Shown here piece after piece: positions 50,405-60,050 of a DNA stretch of 64,000 bases (within the stretch, counting starts at the first letter, position 1; each line of letters begins with the position of its first letter). The notes under the pieces were generated by a model. The model saw only the letters and a list, made by a program, of their open reading frames with translations, had not been told where the DNA came from and did no database searches. A program made the translations under genes and the position numbers. Source of the stretch: JAWLEP01 sp964553045 (GTDB taxonomy: Bacteria > Fermentibacterota > Fermentibacteria > Fermentibacterales > JCC-6); NCBI GenBank assembly GCA_964553045.1, contig CAZKJG010000003.1, forward strand, positions 120,316 to 184,315, in the 5' to 3' direction.

Positions 50405-51763
50405 ATGGACAGGCTGGATCTGGTGGTAATCGGAGGAGGTCCCGCGGGCTACGTTCCGGCCGTCAGGGCTGCGCAGATGGGGAGGAGCGTTGCCCTGGTG
50501 GAGGAGGAGCATCTGGGTGGAACCTGCCTGAACTGGGGCTGCATTCCCACGAAGACGCTGGTCGCAAGCTCCGAGCTGCTCACCCGCTCCCGGGAGTCCG
50601 GCCGACTCGGCCTGTCGGGGGAGCTCGACTTCTCTTACTCGAAAGTAGCCAGGCGCAAGGATTCCGTGGTGAAGAGGCTGCGCAAGGGGGTGGAGGCCCG
50701 TCTGGCAAAGCTGGGTGTCCGAGTGGTGCGCGGTCATGGAGTGCTGAAGGGGCCGGGAGCTGTTGAGGTGGAAGGCGACGAGCTGGCCGCGGACAACGTA
50801 CTGCTCTCACCGGGGTCTCGGCCCCTTGTGCCGGGCCCGCTTTCCGCCGCCGGCGTATGCACCAGCAGAGACGTTCTGGCCTGGAACGGGATTCCCGCCA
50901 GCCTGATCGTGGTGGGCGGAGGGGTCATAGGCTGCGAGTTCGCCTCGATCATGAACGCTTTCGGTGTGGATGTCACCGTAGTCGAGATGCTGGACGACAT
51001 ACTGCCGGGAGTGGACTCGGACGTGACGGAGCTGGTCCGCAGGTCACTGGCCAGGAGGGGGGTAGGCTTCCGCCTGGGCGATGGAGCCTCCGATGTTTCC
51101 GTGACGGATGACTCCGCCTCGGTAACCCTGACGAGCGGCGAGCTCCTCACCGCGGAGAAGCTGCTGGTGGCGGTGGGCCGGGCTCCCCGGGTTGACGATC
51201 TGGGCCTGGCGGAGGCGGGTGTGGAGCACGGCCCGCGGGGCATCGAAACCGGCAACGACTACATGACCAGCCTTCCGGGTGTATACTGCGCCGGCGACGC
51301 CACCGGCCGCTGGCAGCTGGCCCACGCCGGCAGCGCCCAGGCCCTGGCCGCCGTGGACCGGATGTTCGGCTCCGGCTCAAGGCGGGTAAACGCCGACGCC
51401 ATGCCCGCCTGCATCTTCACATCGCCGGAGGTGGCCACCGTAGGGCCCGGCGAGGACGAGTGCAGCAGCCGCGGAATCGAGGTACAGACCGGAATCTCGC
51501 GCTACATAGCCAACGGGAAGGCCGTGGGCATGAACCTGCCCTCGGGGTTCCTCAAGCTGGTCTCCCGGGCGGAGGACGGCGTTGTCATCGGAGTGCAGGT
51601 CGTGGGGGCCGAGGCCAGCAGCCTGCTGGGCGAGGCGCTGGTCCTGGTGAACTCCGGAGTCCGGGCAGCCGATGTGGGGGATATGGTGCATCCCCACCCC
51701 ACGCTGACGGAGCTGTTCATGGAGGCCGGAGAGACATTCGGGCACGGCGCCATCCATGGATAG
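50405..51763 (+). CDS. lpdA: Dihydrolipoamide dehydrogenase
   Basis: 452 residues. FAD-dependent oxidoreductase that reoxidises lipoyl groups of 2-oxoacid dehydrogenase or glycine cleavage complexes with NAD. FAD motif V-I-G-G-G-P-A-G-Y, redox pair G-G-T-C-L-N-W-G-C-I-P (Cys 41 and 46), NAD motif V-V-G-G-G-V-I-G-C-E-F-A-S, G-V-Y-C-A-G-D-A and the C-terminal active-site H-P-H-P-T-L-T-E are all present. AGAGGTGA precedes the ATG. E1/E2 or gcv genes are not adjacent. Overlaps mazG by 8 bases. Confidence 0.92.
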   Translation: MDRLDLVVIGGGPAGYVPAVRAAQMGRSVALVEEEHLGGTCLNWGCIPTKTLVASSELLTRSRESGRLGLSGELDFSYSKVARRKDSVVKRLRKGVEARLAKLGVRVVRGHGVLKGPGAVEVEGDELAADNVLLSPGSRPLVPGPLSAAGVCTSRDVLAWNGIPASLIVVGGGVIGCEFASIMNAFGVDVTVVEMLDDILPGVDSDVTELVRRSLARRGVGFRLGDGASDVSVTDDSASVTLTSGELLTAEKLLVAVGRAPRVDDLGLAEAGVEHGPRGIETGNDYMTSLPGVYCAGDATGRWQLAHAGSAQALAAVDRMFGSGSRRVNADAMPACIFTSPEVATVGPGEDECSSRGIEVQTGISRYIANGKAVGMNLPSGFLKLVSRAEDGVVIGVQVVGAEASSLLGEALVLVNSGVRAADVGDMVHPHPTLTELFMEAGETFGHGAIHG

Positions 51764-52547
51764 GCGTCTGGAGGCCCTTGGCCTGCTGCTGCAGACCATC
51801 CGTACCCTGCGCTCCCCCGGTGGCTGCGCCTGGGACAGAAGGCAGACCATCGCCTCCCTTCGCCCTTTCATGCTGGAGGAGGCCTACGAGGTGGCCGACG
51901 CCATATCCGGCGGCAGCATGGACGAGGTACGCAGGGAGCTGGGCGACCTCCTTCTGCACGTACTTATGATGAGCAGCATAGCGGCGGAGGAGGGGGAGTT
52001 CGATCTCTCCGACGTGGCAGACGGAATCCGCGGCAAGCTGCTTCGCCGCCATCCGCACGTCTTCGACGAGGCCTCCAGCCTGACCCCCGAGGAGGTGGAG
52101 CAGCAATGGGAGGCCATCAAGTCCGCCGAGAAGGGGGAAGAGAGCTTCTTCGGCTCGATTCCGCCCAGCCTGCCGGCGCTTCAGGCGGCATGGCGGCTGC
52201 AGCAGCGGGCCTCGGAGGTGGGTTTCGACTGGCCCGGGCCCGAAGGTGCGCGCGACAAGCTCCGCGAGGAGCTGGAGGAGCTGGAGGAGGCCCTGGAGAG
52301 CGACGACAGCGTTCAGCAGAGGCGGGAGCTGGGCGACCTGCTGTTCAGCGTGGTCAACTACTGTCGCCTGATGGGGTTCGAGCCGGAGGCCTCGCTGCGG
52401 GACGCCAACGCCAAGTTCATAAGAAGGTTCACGCACATGGAGAGGTCGCTGGCGGAAGACGGCCTCTCCCTGCACGAGGCCGCCCTGGAGACCATGGAAA
52501 CCCACTGGCAGCTGGCGAAGAAGGCCGAGGGCGACGGGGCAGGCTGA
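51756..52547 (+). CDS. mazG: MazG nucleoside triphosphate pyrophosphohydrolase
   Basis: 263 residues, the two-domain form. Converts NTPs to NMPs as house-cleaning or to tune (p)ppGpp-related stress. Domain 1: C-x-W-D-R-R-Q-T, E-E-A-Y-E-V-A-D-A-I and R-R-E-L-G-D-L-L-L. Domain 2: G-F-D-W-P, E-E-L-E-E-L-E-E-A and R-R-E-L-G-D-L-L-F, so both copies of the E-x2-E...E-x2-D metal site are intact. Start overlaps lpdA. Confidence 0.93.
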   Translation: MDRRLEALGLLLQTIRTLRSPGGCAWDRRQTIASLRPFMLEEAYEVADAISGGSMDEVRRELGDLLLHVLMMSSIAAEEGEFDLSDVADGIRGKLLRRHPHVFDEASSLTPEEVEQQWEAIKSAEKGEESFFGSIPPSLPALQAAWRLQQRASEVGFDWPGPEGARDKLREELEELEEALESDDSVQQRRELGDLLFSVVNYCRLMGFEPEASLRDANAKFIRRFTHMERSLAEDGLSLHEAALETMETHWQLAKKAEGDGAG

Positions 52548-52692
52548 ACGGATTGCTCCCGTCTGACCGGCCTCCGGCAGCCTTCGAATGGCGGATTCGA
52601 TTGCGTCCGGCCGAAGTGGCTTGCTGCCGGTTCGCCACGGGAATATCTTGCAATTTCGAGTTCATTCTTACGGAAGGGAACCTGGTTCAGCC

Positions 52693-55600
52693 ATGCCGAA
52701 CCCCTTCAGCTGCGAGGATCTGGACCTCATCTCATCGGGAACCAGGATATTCTCGGGGATGCTGCTCAGCGCCGACCTGTCGGGATTCACCAGCCTATCG
52801 GAGAGGCTGGGGAGGCACGGAAAGGCCGGCACCGAGCGTCTCACCGAAATACTCAACGCCTCCCTGGCTGCAATTCTGGAACCGATAAGAGAGGCCGGGG
52901 GGGTGGTACTCTACTTCGCCGGAGACTCCGTAACCGCGCGCATGCCCGACCCCGCGAAGGCCGCCTCCTGTCCGGCCAGAATACACGAGAACCTCGCCTC
53001 TCTGGGCCCGTTCAGCACCCCCGAGGGCGAGATACGGCCCCGGGCCTCGGTCATGCACGGCATGGGAAGTTGGGGTGAGACAGTACTCATCCGCGGCAGC
53101 ACCAGGCACCTTCTCATGACGGGGCCCCTCATATCCCGCCTGGCCGAGCTGGAGCGGGAATCCGACCCCGATGGGGGAACCGTGACAACCAGGCTGTACG
53201 AGCCTCCGGTGATAGGGGAGGTCTCCGGCGCTCGAGTTGAACCTCCGGGCAGCGAAGACGGTGGCCCCGTCGGTCCCCCGGTGGCCGAGCATCGCTCGAT
53301 GGCGGCCCTGTTCGCGAGGCTCTACGGATACGATCCGTCAAGGCCCCCTATCGCCGCGCTTCAGTCCGCGTACGCCGTCCTTGCCGACACCGCCGACCGC
53401 TTCAGGGGAAGGCTCCAGCTGGTTGACAGCATGGTGTGCGACGGCTGCCGGATATTCCTTCTGTTTGGCGCCCCGGTGTCCACCGGCCGCGACGCCCGCA
53501 ACGCCGTCCTGGCGGGCAAGGAAGCTCTGGCAGAACTGGAAGATCTGGAGGGAATATCCGTAGGGATCGGTGTGGGCTACGGCTACGCATATGCGGGGGT
53601 TGTGGGCAGCGAATGGAGACGACAGTACACCGTAATAGGTGATTCGGTCAACACGGCAGCCAGGCTGGCTGACACGGCGGCCCCCGGCACCCTCGTAGCC
53701 TCCGAGGATGCCAGGAGGGCCGCCCTTGCCGACCTGGGCTTCGAGGAGCTGTCGCCTGTGACGGCCAAGGGCAAGTCGAGCCCCATAAGGAGGTTCGTCC
53801 CCGCAGACGAAGGCGGAGCGGACGCCCGCATGTACGATTTCGTCGGCAGGGACAGGGAGATTTCCCGACTGACCGAGGAGTTGCAGGCCCCCGGCAGACT
53901 TGTGGAGCTCACCGGCGAGGCGGGTATGGGAAAGACCCGGCTGCTATCGGAGCTGAGGGGCGTCCTTGAGGCCCGGGGCCTCAGGGTGGTGATGGCGAAG
54001 CCGGAGGAGCCTCGAGGGGTCGACGATCATCTGGCCTCTTTGCTGAGGAGCATCTGCGGAATAGGGGCCGACGACAACGAAGACCTCCGCAGGTCCATGC
54101 TGGCAGGTGCCCTCCGGTCGGCCGGCGGCGACGAGCTGGCCCGCCTGCAGAGCGTACCCGGGAGTATGCTCCTGGGATTTGAGTATCCCGACTCCCCCTA
54201 CTCGGCGCTGACCCCCCGCCTGCGCAGGGAGAACCTGATGGACTGCCTCGAGGCTCTGGCCGGTGACCTGGGACCGGGAGGGGTACTGTTCCTCGACGAC
54301 GCACACCTTCTGGCCGAGGAGGAGATGGAGGAGTTCAACTCCCTTCTCGGCAGGATTCTGGCAGACCGAAAGCGGGGTCTGTCCGCGCTGGTATCCAGAC
54401 GCCCCGAGGGCTTTCCCGTACAGGCCCCGGAGGGGTTGGCGCTGCAGAGGATGGATCTGGCCGGCCTCGATGACAGGGCAAGGCGCAAGCTCGCAGGTGG
54501 CCCCCTGGAAGGGGGGGGGCTGGAACCCCGGGTGGAGCTTGCGGTCATGGAGCGGGCCCAGGGCAATCCCTTCTACCTGTTGCAGATCATCCTCTACCTT
54601 GTAGAGAAGGGGCTTCTGATTCGAGAAGGCGACACCTGGAAGCCCTCCGCCGATTATTCGGAGGATTCCCTGCCGGACAACGTCTTCTCCATGATCATGG
54701 CCCGCATAGACCGTCTCAGCGCAAGGGCCAAGGAGTGTCTGCGAATCGGCAGCGTGGTGGGAATGGAATTCTCGGGCCGGCTGGTGCAGCTGCTGCTGGA
54801 CCGACAGGTCGCGGCCGACCTGCGGGAGACCGTCTCCGCCGGCCTTGTCTACTCCGCCACGATGCGGGAGCTGGAGTACGTTTTCTCCCACATGCTCATA
54901 CGGGACGTGGCCTACGACTCGCTTCTTCGTGAGCGCAGAAGAAAGTTGCACGGCCAGGTGGCCGGTATCCTGCAGGACATGAGCGCTCCTGCCGCCGTGC
55001 TGGCCTACCACTACGAACTGGCCGAGGATTGGGATCTGGCTCTGCGGCAGAACCTCAGCGCAGGTGAGCGGGCGAGGGACGAGTTCAGGAACCAGCAGGC
55101 GCTGTCGCATGCGGAGAGGGCCGCGGAGATAGCGGGCAGGTTGAAGGGGCGGGAGGAGTCGCTGTCCAACGCCCTGCACCTGAAGGCCGAGATTCTGGAC
55201 CTCATGGGGCAGCTGGACCAGGCGATGGAGACCTACCAGACGGTTGTCGATCTTCGCGCCAGTACCGAACACTGGGTCAAGGCCATGCAGTCGATTGCGC
55301 AGGTACACTTCGTGCGCGGAGAATTCGACCAGTCTCTGAATATCGTGAAACAGACCGAGGATGGCCTGCTCGAGTCCGGGAGCATCCTCCCGAAATTCGC
55401 CGTCAAGTTCGCGGGCTTTCGCGCGTGGGTGGAGAGCGTCCAGGGGGACCTTGACTCGGGGATGAAGCATGCCGAGGAGGCCGTGGAGACGGTCCGGTCC
55501 ATGCCGGAATCCGAGCCGGCTCGACTGCGGCTTCTGGGCTACGCCTACAACACGCTGGCAACCGTCTACTGGGCCAAGAGCGACATGGAGACCTCCGGAG

Positions 55601-56544
55601 AGTACTACAGGAGGGCTCTGGAGATCGCAGAGCAGATGGGCATGCGAAGGGATGCCGCCGTAACCCTGGGCAACATAGGTCTGGTCATGGAGGGTCAGGG
55701 GCGCTGGGAGGAGGCCATAGGGGCGATCCGCCAGAAGATGGAAACGGTGAGGGAGATCGGCGAGAAGTACATGGTCAACTCCTGCCACGGCGAGCTGGTC
55801 CCCAGCCTCATCCGCGCCGGGCGCATGCGGGAGGCCCGCCGGCACTGCGACAGCTACCTCAGGATCTCCCGGGAGCTGGTCTCCACCCACGACATCACCA
55901 TAGGACTCGGCCTCGACGCGCACCTGGCCATGTGTGCCCGGGACACAGACAGAATGCGGCGCAGCGCCACCGAGCTTCTTGAGCTGGCCTCGGAGAAGGG
56001 CATTCGCAGGGAGGAATGGAAGGCCCATCTGTACCTGGGATGGGCCGATCTGCTGGAGGGCGACCCCGCAAAGGCTGCAGAGAGGCTGACGATGGCCCTG
56101 GAGATGGGTCGGGATCTGGACAACAAGTGGTTTGTCCCTATGATGAAGGGTCTGCTGGCCCGGGCCCTTGCCGAAACCGGAGACGAGTCCCGCCTGGATG
56201 AGATGTTCGCCGAATCGGAATCCCAGGCGGAGGATGCAATCGGCGTATCACTGGCGGACACCCTCCACCACTTTGCCCTGGCCTATGCGGATGCCGGCAG
56301 TCCCGGAAAGTCCGAAGAGCTTCTGAGGCGCTCGCTGGACATCTACCGGGGCTACTCCGCTCAGGCCAACATTGCCGAGACAGAGCTGGAGCTGGGACGT
56401 CTGCTGGCCGAGGGGGACTCTGACGGTATCTCGGAGGCAGCCGAGCATCTTCCGGCGGCGGCGGAGACCTTCCGGCGGGTGGGGCTGCCCGGCCGCGCCG
56501 AAGAGGCAGAGCGATTGGCCGCCCGGTACGGCCAAGGCGGCTGA
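52693..56544 (+). CDS. Soluble-adenylyl-cyclase-like protein (two cyclase domains + NTPase + TPR)
   Basis: 1283 residues. Cyclase domain 1 (~20-180) has both metal Asp positions (A-D-L-S-G-F-T, Asp 28; F-A-G-D-S-V, Asp 78) but a degraded V-N-A-A-R-L segment. Cyclase domain 2 (~225-370) has the complementary V-I-G-D-S-V-N-T-A-A-R-L with transition-state Asn and Arg. Then comes a STAND/AAA NTPase (Walker A G-E-A-G-M-G-K-T at 408-415, Walker B L-F-L-D-D-A-H) and ~600 residues of TPR-like helices. Order and complementary residues match mammalian soluble adenylyl cyclase and related bacterial proteins. The ATG at 52693 starts the conserved part; an in-frame ATG at 52588 would add 35 residues. Confidence 0.8.
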   Translation: MPNPFSCEDLDLISSGTRIFSGMLLSADLSGFTSLSERLGRHGKAGTERLTEILNASLAAILEPIREAGGVVLYFAGDSVTARMPDPAKAASCPARIHENLASLGPFSTPEGEIRPRASVMHGMGSWGETVLIRGSTRHLLMTGPLISRLAELERESDPDGGTVTTRLYEPPVIGEVSGARVEPPGSEDGGPVGPPVAEHRSMAALFARLYGYDPSRPPIAALQSAYAVLADTADRFRGRLQLVDSMVCDGCRIFLLFGAPVSTGRDARNAVLAGKEALAELEDLEGISVGIGVGYGYAYAGVVGSEWRRQYTVIGDSVNTAARLADTAAPGTLVASEDARRAALADLGFEELSPVTAKGKSSPIRRFVPADEGGADARMYDFVGRDREISRLTEELQAPGRLVELTGEAGMGKTRLLSELRGVLEARGLRVVMAKPEEPRGVDDHLASLLRSICGIGADDNEDLRRSMLAGALRSAGGDELARLQSVPGSMLLGFEYPDSPYSALTPRLRRENLMDCLEALAGDLGPGGVLFLDDAHLLAEEEMEEFNSLLGRILADRKRGLSALVSRRPEGFPVQAPEGLALQRMDLAGLDDRARRKLAGGPLEGGGLEPRVELAVMERAQGNPFYLLQIILYLVEKGLLIREGDTWKPSADYSEDSLPDNVFSMIMARIDRLSARAKECLRIGSVVGMEFSGRLVQLLLDRQVAADLRETVSAGLVYSATMRELEYVFSHMLIRDVAYDSLLRERRRKLHGQVAGILQDMSAPAAVLAYHYELAEDWDLALRQNLSAGERARDEFRNQQALSHAERAAEIAGRLKGREESLSNALHLKAEILDLMGQLDQAMETYQTVVDLRASTEHWVKAMQSIAQVHFVRGEFDQSLNIVKQTEDGLLESGSILPKFAVKFAGFRAWVESVQGDLDSGMKHAEEAVETVRSMPESEPARLRLLGYAYNTLATVYWAKSDMETSGEYYRRALEIAEQMGMRRDAAVTLGNIGLVMEGQGRWEEAIGAIRQKMETVREIGEKYMVNSCHGELVPSLIRAGRMREARRHCDSYLRISRELVSTHDITIGLGLDAHLAMCARDTDRMRRSATELLELASEKGIRREEWKAHLYLGWADLLEGDPAKAAERLTMALEMGRDLDNKWFVPMMKGLLARALAETGDESRLDEMFAESESQAEDAIGVSLADTLHHFALAYADAGSPGKSEELLRRSLDIYRGYSAQANIAETELELGRLLAEGDSDGISEAAEHLPAAAETFRRVGLPGRAEEAERLAARYGQGG

Positions 56545-56696
56545 CAGACATACCGCTCCGGACTACAGCCTGACCACCCTGGACGGAGCCCCCCGTTCGC
56601 TGATCGCGCGCAGGGGCGGGGTTTGTCGGCAGGGGGCCAGGTGGTACATTCTGCGCTGGACGGCGCAGGCCCCACCCCAGCCCTGGAAGCGGTGAT

Positions 56697-58307
56697 ATGC
56701 CCCAAGCCGCCGGAGGCTCGACAGGCAGGATCGCAGTACCGGCCATCGTCTTGGCGGCGATGGCGGCCTTCGTGTTCCTGCTCCCCGGGGAGTCCTTCTG
56801 GTGCATGGACGAGGGCAACAGGTACCTGCAGACCTGGTCACTGTCGCAGCGTCTCGACTTTCCGCCAGAGCTTCCCTACCCGGGCTCTGAGAGGCTGGAG
56901 GACACCGGTCTGGCAGCGACCCTCAAGCCCCTCCCGGGCCACTACGGCCACATGGAGGCCGGCGGGCTATACAGCCAGTACAATCCGCTGCTGGCCCTGC
57001 TGGCGGTGCCCTTCCACCTGGCCCTGGGCCAGTGGGGCATCTACCTGCCCGGCCTGCTGGCGGGACTGGTACTGGTGTATCTGCTGGCGGTTGCCACCGC
57101 TGACAGCGGCTACCCCTTCGGTCTGCGGATTCTGCTTTTCTTCTTCGGAACCGGCCTGCCCTTCTTCATGGCCACCTTCTTCTCCAACACCCTGGCGCTG
57201 GCCCTGGCCTTCGGCTGCCTGCTGCTGCTGCGGCGGGGCAGGACGGTCGCCGCTTCGGTGCTGGTTGCCGCAGCCCTCGTCCTCCGCGAGGAGATGGTCC
57301 TGGTCTACCCGCTTTTCCTGCTGTTCAGCCCCCGCAGACCGAGGACCCGAACACTGGTCGCTTCCGTCCTGCTGGCCGCTGCCGTGTTCCTGGCCCTCCA
57401 GAAGCTCCTCACCGGGCAGTGGCTGGGCGTACACCTGGGAGCGAGCGGAATGCAGCAGGAGTTGTACGCCTCGGAGATGTCCTGGATGGAAGCCCGCATC
57501 TACATCGTCAGGAGGGCCTTCATCAACGCCTACCCAGGTTTCGACTGGGAGGGCCTGGCGATGGGACTGGGCCTCTGGGCCGCCTGGGCCATGAGGACCG
57601 CCACCCGCGGACGCGGCTCCAGGGTTTTCGCTTATGCGGGGCTGGCCCTGTCGGTGGTTCCCCTGGCGGCCATGTTCCTCCGCGGTCTGCCCTCCCTGGA
57701 CACGGTGGCCGTCCAGCACCCCCTGGTGATCTTCCCCGTCCTCTGGCTGGCCCGCCCGCCAAGGCGGTTCCTCTACGCCGCCGGGGGCGTGGTCCTGCTG
57801 ATGGTCCTGCTGATGAGCCCCATGCACACCGAGGACCTGTCGTGGGGATTCCGGCACGGGATGTTCCTCTTCCTCCTTGCCTCCCTCTTCCTGGGCGGGA
57901 AGCCCCCCCGCGGCCTGGTCTACTCCGTGCTGGCCGTAGGTGTGCTGGCCACTGTCACCTCGCTGTCGGTTCTGGCGGCCAAGAGGCTTCGGGAGCAGGA
58001 GACAATAGAGGCGCTGAGGGCGAATGGTGGCGCGGTGATCACCACCTCCTGGGAGCAGCCCCAGAACCTGGCTGTCCTGATGACGGACGGGAACCCCGTC
58101 CTCCACGCCTCCCGCACCCGCTCGCTGCACGCGGCGCTGCAGGTCTTCTCGGACATGCGGCCCCTGGTGATGGCCCGCCGGGGCAGCACAGAAGCCGTAC
58201 TGGGAACGGCCGCCGCCGCCGGCATGGAGTGCGAGCTCGTCTGGTCCGGGTCTCCGGCCGACTCCCTGACAGACGTTCCGGTGTTCCGCTGCGGGCCCGA
58301 GCCCTGA
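56697..58307 (+). CDS. GT-C-like polytopic glycosyltransferase (putative)
   Basis: 536 residues with about ten or eleven membrane spans. The first periplasmic loop has the acidic pair C-M-D-E-G-N-R-Y and then G-L-Y-S-Q-Y-N-P-L-L-A-L, the layout of GT-C enzymes such as ArnT/PMT relatives that use lipid-phosphate sugars. A soluble C-terminal tail of ~100 residues follows the last span. Sequence similarity is only at motif level, so a different membrane function remains possible. ATG behind GGAAGCGG; the preceding 150 bases (56545-56696) hold no gene I can support. Confidence 0.6.
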   Translation: MPQAAGGSTGRIAVPAIVLAAMAAFVFLLPGESFWCMDEGNRYLQTWSLSQRLDFPPELPYPGSERLEDTGLAATLKPLPGHYGHMEAGGLYSQYNPLLALLAVPFHLALGQWGIYLPGLLAGLVLVYLLAVATADSGYPFGLRILLFFFGTGLPFFMATFFSNTLALALAFGCLLLLRRGRTVAASVLVAAALVLREEMVLVYPLFLLFSPRRPRTRTLVASVLLAAAVFLALQKLLTGQWLGVHLGASGMQQELYASEMSWMEARIYIVRRAFINAYPGFDWEGLAMGLGLWAAWAMRTATRGRGSRVFAYAGLALSVVPLAAMFLRGLPSLDTVAVQHPLVIFPVLWLARPPRRFLYAAGGVVLLMVLLMSPMHTEDLSWGFRHGMFLFLLASLFLGGKPPRGLVYSVLAVGVLATVTSLSVLAAKRLREQETIEALRANGGAVITTSWEQPQNLAVLMTDGNPVLHASRTRSLHAALQVFSDMRPLVMARRGSTEAVLGTAAAAGMECELVWSGSPADSLTDVPVFRCGPEP

Positions 58308-58616
58308 TGGGTGTGGCGACCCAACTGTCATCCAGTTGGAGCACTATTGTGCTCTGGCTAAGGGAAGTCGTTCGGGTGACCGAGTCTGCCATGCGGGCAG
58401 TAAATCACTCATGTTGACAATAGTCAATACCTAATGGGATGCATGGTAGCCAGTTAATTAGCCAGAGAAGACTGGAAATCCAGATGCGACAACCCTATTC
58501 CCTGCTCGATGTTGCTGATTGAGACCCTCAATGCCGGCCGGTATCAAAGACGTTATACAATGCGGAGCAAGGGCCAATCTCTGAGCTTGTGCAGTAAGGA
58601 CGCAGGCCATCACAGC
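58308..58616. other. Hairpin-rich non-coding stretch
   Basis: 309 bases between two convergent genes, with no ribosome-site-supported gene. Five short inverted repeats with 4-5 base loops follow one another: 58321-58339 (7 bp), 58339-58354 (6 bp), 58386-58400 (5 bp), 58414-58427 (5 bp) and 58472-58483 (4 bp). None is followed by a T run, so they are not clear intrinsic terminators. Base composition shifts towards A and T here. A structured RNA or the edge of an inserted segment are both possible. Confidence 0.4.
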
Positions 58617-60047
58617 TCAGTGAACCAGCACGCACCTCCGGGCCTCACAGACTCCGGCCCCCCGCAGCCGCACCAGATAGCACCCGCTGGACAACTCAGA
58701 AGCATCCCACGAGAACTCATGCTCCCCAGCCGCAAGCAGTCCGTCGGCAAGCAGACCGACCCGGCGGCCGGCGGTGTCGTACACCTCCAACCGAATATCA
58801 ATCGCCTCGGGAAGATCCACGCTGACGTGAAACACCGATGAAGACGGATTGGGAGCAACGGGCCGTAGAAAACCGCCTCCTTCAGGCCTCACAGGCCCCT
58901 CAATGCCGGTCTCCGGAGCGTACCTCACCAGGTAGCCGTCACCGTAACTGGTTCCCACTGCCACGTAGCCACCCTGGGGCAACTGCAGCGCAGCGTAGTA
59001 CTCATGGCCATAGCCGCCCTCAGTAATGTCCCACAGCTCGTTGCCCCATCCGTCGAAGCGAAACAGACGGGCTCCCTCCGACCTGGAACCTTCACCAGTC
59101 CAGTTGGAATCAACCGCAAAGCCGCTTACCAGGTAGCCGTCGTCTAAAACAGTCCTGTCTATGCCGTAGGCATCTCCGTAGGCGAATCCGTAGATGTGAT
59201 AGAACCACAGCAGCTCACCAAGATCGTCTGTGTGCGAGATTATCGGCGTGTACCCTTGGCCGTACTCGGAGACAAAGGTGTATCCTCCATCTACGGCTCT
59301 GCAGAGGTCAGATGGATTGCGTCCCGGAGTCTCGGGGTAGCTGGTACCGAACAGGTACTCTCCATCCAGAGTGTAGTAGAGCATGTGGGGACTTGTGACT
59401 TGCAGCGAATCACTCCGGCCGTAGGCCAGGACGGCAATCCAGTCGTTCTCCTGGTCGTACTCCACTCCAACGGCGAAGTTGATAGTATGCGTCCCCCACA
59501 CATCGGTCCACAGCGTGTCGCCGTTCGCGTCGGTCCGGAGAATCCAGGCCTGGCCGTGTCCCTTGCCGGCAATTGCATATCCACCATCGGGGAGAACGCA
59601 TACATCGTGCGCTATATCCCAGGTGACAGAATCAGCGTAGATATGGCTCCAGAGAACATCTCCTTCATCTGAGATCTCCATGATGAAGAGATCGCTGTTG
59701 GGAGAAGGTTCCTCCTCAGCTGCAGTGCCCACTACTACCACATGGCCGTTCGGAAGGACTTCTAATGATCTGCCGGAATGCCCGGCCCATGCGGCCACAC
59801 CAGCCCTCCAGAGAAGATCACCTTCTAGATTCAGCACATATAGAGCTCCATCAAAGTACATCTTGCCGCTTTGCGTTGCGATGTAGAGAGTACTGTCTCC
59901 AAAGAGGGCAATATCATAGAAGTAACTGACGTCGTACGTCTCCTCCCACATCTTCTCGGGCGGATCGATGCCGTAGGCCATGGAGAAGAGTCCCAGGCTG
60001 AGAGCGACAAGAATCAGTATTGCCGGTTTGTGTCCCATCCAATTCAC
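58617..60047 (-). CDS. Secreted repeat protein with FlgD-like/type IX C-terminal sorting domain
   Basis: 476 residues. A signal peptide (A-I-L-I-L-V-A-L-S-L-G-L-F-S-M-A-Y-G) precedes about six blade-like repeats (I-x-R-T-D-A-N-G-D-T-L-W pattern, also L-N-L-E-G-D-L-L-W) typical of delta-60/PQQ-like propellers. The last ~75 residues are a sorting domain: A-P-N-P-S-S-S-V-F, L-E-V-Y-D-T-A-G-R-R-V, G-E-H-E-F-S-W-D, G-C-Y-L-V-R-L. Such domains route proteins through type IX-like secretion in FCB bacteria. The start is GTG 60047 or the ATG at 60038, which also has GGGAG upstream. Follows the larger surface-protein gene by 3 bases. Confidence 0.75.
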   Translation of the reverse strand: MNWMGHKPAILILVALSLGLFSMAYGIDPPEKMWEETYDVSYFYDIALFGDSTLYIATQSGKMYFDGALYVLNLEGDLLWRAGVAAWAGHSGRSLEVLPNGHVVVVGTAAEEEPSPNSDLFIMEISDEGDVLWSHIYADSVTWDIAHDVCVLPDGGYAIAGKGHGQAWILRTDANGDTLWTDVWGTHTINFAVGVEYDQENDWIAVLAYGRSDSLQVTSPHMLYYTLDGEYLFGTSYPETPGRNPSDLCRAVDGGYTFVSEYGQGYTPIISHTDDLGELLWFYHIYGFAYGDAYGIDRTVLDDGYLVSGFAVDSNWTGEGSRSEGARLFRFDGWGNELWDITEGGYGHEYYAALQLPQGGYVAVGTSYGDGYLVRYAPETGIEGPVRPEGGGFLRPVAPNPSSSVFHVSVDLPEAIDIRLEVYDTAGRRVGLLADGLLAAGEHEFSWDASELSSGCYLVRLRGAGVCEARRCVLVH

Positions 60048-60050
60048 TCC

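Noticed and set aside
58321..58354. Two adjacent hairpins as a rho-independent terminator of the GT-C-like gene
   Set aside because: No T run follows either stem, so I list them only as structure of unknown meaning.
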